Origin: JBOHWJ01 sp050736615
GTDB lineage: Bacteria; Desulfobacterota; Binatia; Binatales; Binataceae
DNA length: 11,197 nucleotides
Reading direction: 5' to 3'
NCBI GenBank assembly: GCA_050736615.1
Contig: JBOHWL010000023.1
Location: 1 to 11,197 of the forward strand
Under the pieces are notes generated by a model. It had not been told where the DNA came from. It worked only from the letters and a program-made list of their open reading frames with translations, and did no database searches. Position numbers and translations under genes: made by a program. Of this stretch, positions 7,476 through 11,197 are shown in pieces; positions within the stretch are counted from its first letter, which is position 1, and each line of letters begins with the position of its first letter.

Positions 7476-8591
7476 TTATTTGTCCGCGGGCGCGGGGCGA
7501 GGCGTCGGCGGCAACTGCTCGAACCACGGCATCACCATCCGTTCGTTGATTGAATACGGATAGGCATGGCCCCATTCGGGAAGTTCGTCATAACGCAAAT
7601 TGTAGCCGAGCTCCCGGAGCATCGCGCAGGTCTGCCGCGTCAATTGCACCGGGAAAATGAAGTCGTGCGCGCCATGAATTACATAGATTGGCAGGTCGCG
7701 GCCGGCGCCCTGGCTTAAAATGGGTTGGATCATGAGATGGAGCGCGCCGGCGACCGGCGCGATCCCCGCGAACATCTCGTGATGTTCCAAGCCAAGAATG
7801 TAGGTAAAGATGCCTCCGTCGGAGAGCCCGGTGAGAAAAATGCGTGAGCGATCGATCTTGTATTCCGCCGCGACTTCCTCAACCATGCGCAGCACCGATG
7901 TGCGATCGGGGCTTTGCATGGTCATGGTCCAGGTGTGCACCAGTGACTTCGGCGATAACACGATGTAACCTTTGCATCGGGCCGGCCGCAGCCACGTGAA
8001 GATATATTCCCGGCCTTGTCCGTAGCCGCCATGCAGGCAGATGATCAGCGGCCATTGCGACGCGGCGGTGTAATTCTCGGGAACATAGAGTGAATAGTCG
8101 CCGCGTGTGTCATTGCGCTCGCGATGGATAAAGCCGACTGGCACGCCGTCGGCGGTGGCGTCAGCGAAGCTCGCGTCGGCGGGGCAGGTAGCACCTTCGC
8201 TGACGAAATACTGACCGAGACATGGCAATTCTCTGCGCAATTCGTAGAACAGATATAAAGCCTGGCAAAAATGAGCGCGGCTGTTGAGAAAAGCCAGCGT
8301 CCATTGAGGGTTCGCGCGGGTCAGGAACAGCGTCAGTGAGCGTTCCAGCAGCGCGGCGGCCTGGCGGAATCTAAGATGGAATTCCCGCCATTGCGCGGGC
8401 GCCTCCAATTCAGCGAAAGGCGCCAAACGCCTGAAGGTATCACCGGTGGCCTGAAGCAGCCGCTCCTGGCTTTCCTTCACCGCGCCGAGGCGGAGATTTT
8501 CCTGGATCACCTCGAACGTGCGCAGATATTCGAGCAAGCGAGGCTCAGTTTCGCGCAGCCGTCGCAAATAGTCATTGTCATCCGCGACCAT
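7476..8591 (-). CDS. Alpha/beta-hydrolase, carboxylesterase / PHB-depolymerase-like, with helical N-terminal domain
   Basis: The 371-aa protein (from ATG 8591) has a helical N-terminal domain of about 135 residues rich in Arg/Glu/Leu, then an alpha/beta-hydrolase domain starting at SLYVPENYTAASQWPLIICL. The oxyanion strand is LHGGYGQG, the nucleophile elbow GLSDGG holds Ser257, and Asp310 (HGAHDFIFP) and His342 (EWGHAYP) complete the triad. No signal peptide is seen, so it is probably cytoplasmic. The start at 8591 is chosen because GAGG lies 5 nt before it. In-frame ATGs at 8696 and 8726 lack a ribosome binding site, and the 8726 one falls inside the palindrome at 8721-8736. The substrate is unknown; the fold is shared by carboxylesterases, short-chain polyester depolymerases and some peptidases. 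It is divergent from the diiron gene and may share its control region. The last part of the gene is duplicated at 5532-5677. Confidence 0.85.
   Translation of the reverse strand: MVADDNDYLRRLRETEPRLLEYLRTFEVIQENLRLGAVKESQERLLQATGDTFRRLAPFAELEAPAQWREFHLRFRQAAALLERSLTLFLTRANPQWTLAFLNSRAHFCQALYLFYELRRELPCLGQYFVSEGATCPADASFADATADGVPVGFIHRERNDTRGDYSLYVPENYTAASQWPLIICLHGGYGQGREYIFTWLRPARCKGYIVLSPKSLVHTWTMTMQSPDRTSVLRMVEEVAAEYKIDRSRIFLTGLSDGGIFTYILGLEHHEMFAGIAPVAGALHLMIQPILSQGAGRDLPIYVIHGAHDFIFPVQLTRQTCAMLRELGYNLRYDELPEWGHAYPYSINERMVMPWFEQLPPTPRPAPADK
7498..7643. repeat. Direct repeat, right copy (3' end of the esterase gene)
   Basis: This is the partner of 5532-5677, offset by exactly 1966 bp, in the same orientation, with 139 of 146 bases identical and no indels by hand alignment. 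It lies within the intact esterase gene, near its stop. The two copies bracket the segment carrying the FHA-CAP gene. Confidence 0.9.
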
Positions 8592-8689
8592 GCTAACCTC
8601 GGTTTCGAGCTTACTAAAAAATGGACCGCCGGCCACATCCCAGCGGCGATTTTGTTCCTTGGAACGAACCGAGTCTTGCCGCTTGGCCC

Positions 8690-8718
8690 TTGACATACTA
8701 GGCTGAGTGTCGTAGTTA
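8690..8718 (+). promoter_or_regulatory. Candidate promoter of the diiron-tetR operon
   Basis: A perfect -35 box TTGACA (8690-8695) is followed after 17 nt by TAGTTA (8713-8718), a weak -10 (only the first two bases match consensus). The predicted start, near 8725, falls inside the palindrome at 8721-8736, the usual geometry for TetR-type repression. The leader to ATG 8844 would be about 119 nt. Confidence 0.4.
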
Positions 8719-8720
8719 GC

Positions 8721-8736
8721 AAGCAAGCGCTTGCTT
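8721..8736. promoter_or_regulatory. Perfect 16-bp palindromic operator, probable TetR-family site
   Basis: AAGCAAGCGCTTGCTT is identical to its reverse complement. It lies in the divergent region between the esterase (start 8591) and the diiron gene (start 8844), upstream of a tetR gene. The core CAAG-nn-CTTG with outer A and T fits the AnCAAGnnCTTGnT consensus as I recall it for the TetR repressor KstR2; similar CAAGCGCTTG palindromes serve other TetR regulators of lipid and acyl-CoA metabolism. Identifying the TetR protein encoded at 9890 as the binder is inference from proximity. Confidence 0.65.
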
Positions 8737-8843
8737 TAGGGCATACGCGAGCGGAGCGAAAACCGAGCAGGTGCGCGAGCTCTATTCAGAACGAAGGACC
8801 GGAAGGCAGCGTCAACGGTACCATTCCAATTGCGGAGACAGCC

Positions 8844-9863
8844 ATGAGTGTCGAAACCCAGCATACTCTCGAAAGCCAGTTCGAAACCCTGTATCAGCGC
8901 GATTATTCGGTGCAGGCGCCGGATATGCGCCGTCTTTATGAGAACGCCAAACGCGATCAATGGAACGTATCACGCGATATCGCGTGGTCGGAGCCGGTGA
9001 AGCTCGACGGCGGCATTTTCGCCGACGGTCTCATAGACGGTTTCGACAGCGATGTCTGGCACAAGCTCGATAAGAAAACCCAGCGCGAGCTCAACGTCGA
9101 ATTTTCCTGCTGGCGGTTGTCGCAACTGCTCCATGGCGAAGAGGGCGCGATGCTCGCGTGCAGCCAGTTGGTCGATATGGTGCCGAGCAACGACGCCAAG
9201 TTCTTCCAGTCGACGCAGGTGGTTGATGAAGCGCGGCACACCGAGGTTCTGAGTCGGTATCTTAATGACAAGTGCGAGGGCCGGATTTATCCGATGAACC
9301 ATAATATCAAGCACTTGTTCGATTACCTGCTCGGACAGGGCAAATGGTTCATCAAGACGGTCGGGCTGCAGCTCGTCGCTGAGACCTTCGCGGTGAGTAT
9401 CTTCCGGATGCTGGCGGAGACCGCGCAGGATCCCTTGCTCAAAAGTATCAGTAAACGGATTTTGACTGACGAATCGCGTCACATGGGGTTCTCGGTGCTC
9501 GGGTTGCCCGACACTATTGCCAGTCTTAGCCCTTCGGATATGCGTGAGCTCGAGGATTTTACCGCGGAAGCCTGCCGCCTGGTGTTGCGTGGACAGTTTC
9601 CGCGCGAAGCGTACGAACACGCGGGCTTGACCGAAGCGGACGTAAAAGAGATCCAGCGCGTGCGGGTGGAGAAGGCGAAAGACAACGATTACGCCTACTT
9701 CCGCCAGACTTTCCGTCGCGAGATGTACACGCAGGTCGTAGCCAATATGAAGAAGGTCGGCCTGATGACCGAGCGCACCGCCGACAATCTGCGCAAGCTC
9801 GGCATTAACCCGAATATCGACGGGCGTAACGCGGTACTAGAGACCGAGAGCCTGCTCGCCTGA
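8844..9863 (+). CDS. Ferritin-like diiron-carboxylate protein, putative oxygenase (AurF/ribonucleotide-reductase-like fold)
   Basis: The 339-aa soluble protein starts at ATG 8844, with GGAG at 8834-8837. It carries the full set of ligands for a four-helix-bundle diiron site: Glu99/Glu100 (HGEEGA), Glu129-x-x-His132 (EARH), Glu180 (VAETFA) and Glu210-x-x-His213 (ESRH). The two EXXH motifs about 80 residues apart and the intervening Glu are characteristic of diiron oxygenases and related ferritin-like proteins, rather than of storage ferritins, which are about half this length. It has no signal peptide. The substrate cannot be read from sequence; an N-oxygenase, fatty-acid or aromatic oxidation role is possible. 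It is followed 26 bp later by tetR, so the two are probably cotranscribed and inducible by the ligand of that regulator. Confidence 0.85.
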   Translation: MSVETQHTLESQFETLYQRDYSVQAPDMRRLYENAKRDQWNVSRDIAWSEPVKLDGGIFADGLIDGFDSDVWHKLDKKTQRELNVEFSCWRLSQLLHGEEGAMLACSQLVDMVPSNDAKFFQSTQVVDEARHTEVLSRYLNDKCEGRIYPMNHNIKHLFDYLLGQGKWFIKTVGLQLVAETFAVSIFRMLAETAQDPLLKSISKRILTDESRHMGFSVLGLPDTIASLSPSDMRELEDFTAEACRLVLRGQFPREAYEHAGLTEADVKEIQRVRVEKAKDNDYAYFRQTFRREMYTQVVANMKKVGLMTERTADNLRKLGINPNIDGRNAVLETESLLA

Positions 9864-9889
9864 AGTGACGCGGCTTTAGTAGATCCACG

Positions 9890-10486
9890 ATGTCGGCGAC
9901 GAGCAGCGCGGCCAGCCGCGTTCAACGCCAGGACAACCGCCGCGGCCAATTACTGGACGCGGCGGCCCGTCTTTTCCGCGAACGCGGATATCATGCCACC
10001 TCGATGCGCGACATCGCTAAGGCGGTCGGGATGCTATCGGGGTCAATTTATTATCACTTCGATTCGAAAGAGGAGATGCTGGTCGCGGTTTACGAGGAAG
10101 GCGCGCGCCGCTTCTCGGAGGCCGTCGACAGTGCGGTGGCGGGCTCGCATGAACCGTGGGAGCGGCTGCGGCTTGCCTGCGCAGCGCACTTGCGCGCGAT
10201 GATCGCGTATCGCGATTACACCCAAGTGATGGTGCGGACTTCGCCGGATGAAGCCGGCGATGCGCGATCGCGGTTGCGTGAATTGCGCGGCGACTACGAG
10301 TCGCGGTTTCGCCGGCTGATCAACGAACTCAGCTTGCCGGACAACATTGACCGGCGATACCTGCGGCTGTTTTTGATCGGCGGGCTTAATTGGTCACAGG
10401 TTTGGTACCACGATAATGGTGACTCGCCCGAGACGGTGGCACAGCGTTTTACTGATCTATTGCGCTGCCGGCTTGAAGTTCCGTAA
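9890..10486 (+). CDS. TetR/AcrR-family transcriptional repressor
   Basis: The 198-aa protein has the TetR N-terminal DNA-binding domain: LLDAAARLFRERGYHATSMRDIAKAVGM followed by SGSIYYHFDSKEEML, with the helix-turn-helix at about residues 38-57. The C-terminal part (about 75-198) is a helical ligand-binding and dimerisation domain with a WSQVWYHDNGD segment near the end, as in KstR2/FadR-like lipid-responsive regulators (a resemblance, not an assignment). The start ATG 9890 has no strong Shine-Dalgarno, consistent with coupling to the preceding diiron gene 26 bp upstream. It probably binds the palindrome at 8721-8736 and represses its own operon and perhaps the divergent esterase. The inducer is unknown. 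Confidence 0.92.
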   Translation: MSATSSAASRVQRQDNRRGQLLDAAARLFRERGYHATSMRDIAKAVGMLSGSIYYHFDSKEEMLVAVYEEGARRFSEAVDSAVAGSHEPWERLRLACAAHLRAMIAYRDYTQVMVRTSPDEAGDARSRLRELRGDYESRFRRLINELSLPDNIDRRYLRLFLIGGLNWSQVWYHDNGDSPETVAQRFTDLLRCRLEVP

Positions 10487-10571
10487 GGGCGCGCCTTGGC
10501 TAGCGTATCAGAGCGTTTGGAGTTTGGTAATTCCGAATTGTCAGAAACTTCTCGGAATCATCCCGTCGTCA

Positions 10572-10973
10572 TCAGCTTTTGCCACCTTCGACCGGACCGC
10601 CGGCCGCTTTCCAGGCGCGAAAGCCGCCGCCCATATGACATACGGGTTCCAGCCCCATCCGCTGCGTGATTTGCGCCGCCAGCGCCGAACGTCCGCCGCC
10701 GGCGCAGAAAAAGATGAAGCGCTTGCCTGAACCAAAGATGTCCTTGTAGTAAACGCTTTCGGGATCGACCCAGAATTCCAGCATTCCACGCGGCGCGTGA
10801 AAAGCACCGGGGACGCGACCGTCGCGATTCAACTCACGTACGTCGCGAATATCAACCAACTGGACATTGGGATCGTCTTTAAGTCGAATGGCTTCCTCGG
10901 CGCTGACGGTCTGAATTTCAGCATTCGCTTCGTTGAGCAGATCCTGCACGCTTTTTTTAAGTGTTTGTCCCAT
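10572..10973 (-). CDS. Rhodanese-like domain protein
   Basis: The 133-aa single-domain protein starts at ATG 10973, with AGGAGG 8 nt upstream; the longer in-frame start at 11024 has no such site. Rhodanese features are VQLVDIRDVRELNRDGRVPGA (residues 38-58) and the active-site loop CAGGGRS (90-96), with catalytic Cys90 and Arg95 and the CxxGxR[ST] pattern, then GGFRAWKAAGGPV near the end. It is likely a cytoplasmic sulfurtransferase or sulfur carrier; no signal peptide is seen. About 20 N-terminal residues (MGQTLKKSVQDLLNEANAEI) precede the domain and look helical. It is convergent with tetR, with 85 bp between the stops. No neighbour links it to a particular sulfur pathway. Confidence 0.9.
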   Translation of the reverse strand: MGQTLKKSVQDLLNEANAEIQTVSAEEAIRLKDDPNVQLVDIRDVRELNRDGRVPGAFHAPRGMLEFWVDPESVYYKDIFGSGKRFIFFCAGGGRSALAAQITQRMGLEPVCHMGGGFRAWKAAGGPVEGGKS

Positions 10974-11034
10974 CACCGAAACCTCCTGACTCCACGCGCA
11001 ACGCCCTCTAGGGAACCTCCGCACAAGCCCCGTT

Positions 11035-11183
11035 TGTCATTCTGAACGAAGCCCGCCATTAGCGCAGGCGCAGGCGGAGCGAGCAAAGGAGTCTGCGACG
11101 TGCTTTTAGATTAGTATAGAATCCCGGTAAAAAGCCCGCAAAAGCCAAAAGATCCGGGATTCTTCGCTGCGCTCAGAATGACA
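11035..11183. repeat. 149-bp interspersed inverted-repeat element, copy 2
   Basis: The ends are inverted: TGTCATTCTGAAC at 11035-11047 and GCTCAGAATGACA at 11171-11183, one mismatch. A perfect internal 10-bp pair, AGAATCCCGG (11118-11127) / CCGGGATTCT (11154-11163), encloses 26 nt. The left arm (to about 11099) shares GCGGAGCGAGC and GAGTCTGCGA with the arms of the element at 1592-1908. Terminal motifs of the form GTCATTCTGAGCGAAG are widespread intergenic repeats in several bacterial phyla. No coding sequence is seen inside. It lies upstream of the rhodanese gene and may contain or displace its promoter. Confidence 0.75.
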
Positions 11184-11197
11184 GAATTTCCTTGTGC

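Noticed and set aside
8970..9620. A 216-codon antisense frame within the diiron gene
   Set aside because: The sense frame carries all diiron ligands; the antisense product shows no family motif.
10530..10558. Inverted repeat ATTCCGA / TCGGAAT between tetR and the rhodanese gene as a bidirectional terminator
   Set aside because: Only a 7-bp AT-rich stem with a 15-nt loop and no T-run on either side; too weak to call.
1..11197. CRISPR array, tRNA or rRNA, integrase or transposase gene
   Set aside because: Looked for and not seen: no regularly spaced short repeats, no cloverleaf-like segment recognised by eye, and no recombinase motif in any credible frame.

Overview
The window looks like chromosomal DNA of a GC-rich Gram-negative bacterium, most likely a proteobacterium. 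Outer-membrane CopB beside a Tat-exported CopA, DnaE2-type translesion polymerase and a TetR-controlled diiron oxygenase all fit that assignment. No rRNA or tRNA is present, so the lineage cannot be fixed from this sequence alone.

Layout. Positions 1-1470 hold the C-terminal half of an error-prone DNA polymerase DnaE2, whose N-terminus lies outside the window. A 770-bp non-coding stretch follows. It contains a 317-bp inverted-repeat element (1592-1908) whose ends belong to an interspersed TGTCATnCTGAG-type repeat family. A second copy (11035-11183) lies at the far right. Next is a copper-resistance cluster on the + strand: a small exported Cys/His-rich protein (2241-2609), the multicopper oxidase CopA (2742-4694) and the outer-membrane protein CopB (4691-5494, ATGA overlap with copA). 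A sigma70-like promoter candidate precedes the cluster.

After copB comes a 146-bp broken copy of the 3' end of an esterase gene (5532-5677). The intact gene is at 7476-8591 on the - strand. The two copies are direct repeats, 139/146 identical by hand count with no gaps. Between them lies one gene, 5915-7273, with a good predicted promoter. It encodes an unusual FHA domain - transmembrane helix - CAP/SCP domain fusion. This arrangement suggests that the ~1.8-kb segment was inserted at the 3' end of the esterase gene, or is a duplication remnant.

To the right, the esterase gene is divergent from a ferritin-like diiron protein gene (8844-9863), which is followed 26 bp later by a TetR regulator (9890-10486). 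The divergent region carries a perfect 16-bp palindrome at the predicted transcription start of the diiron gene. It is a strong candidate operator for that TetR protein, and the diiron-tetR pair probably forms an autoregulated operon. A small rhodanese-domain protein (10572-10973, - strand) is convergent to tetR.

The three points most worth following are the FHA-TM-CAP protein with its flanking gene-end duplication, the palindrome/TetR/diiron unit, and the Cys/His-rich exported protein ahead of copAB.
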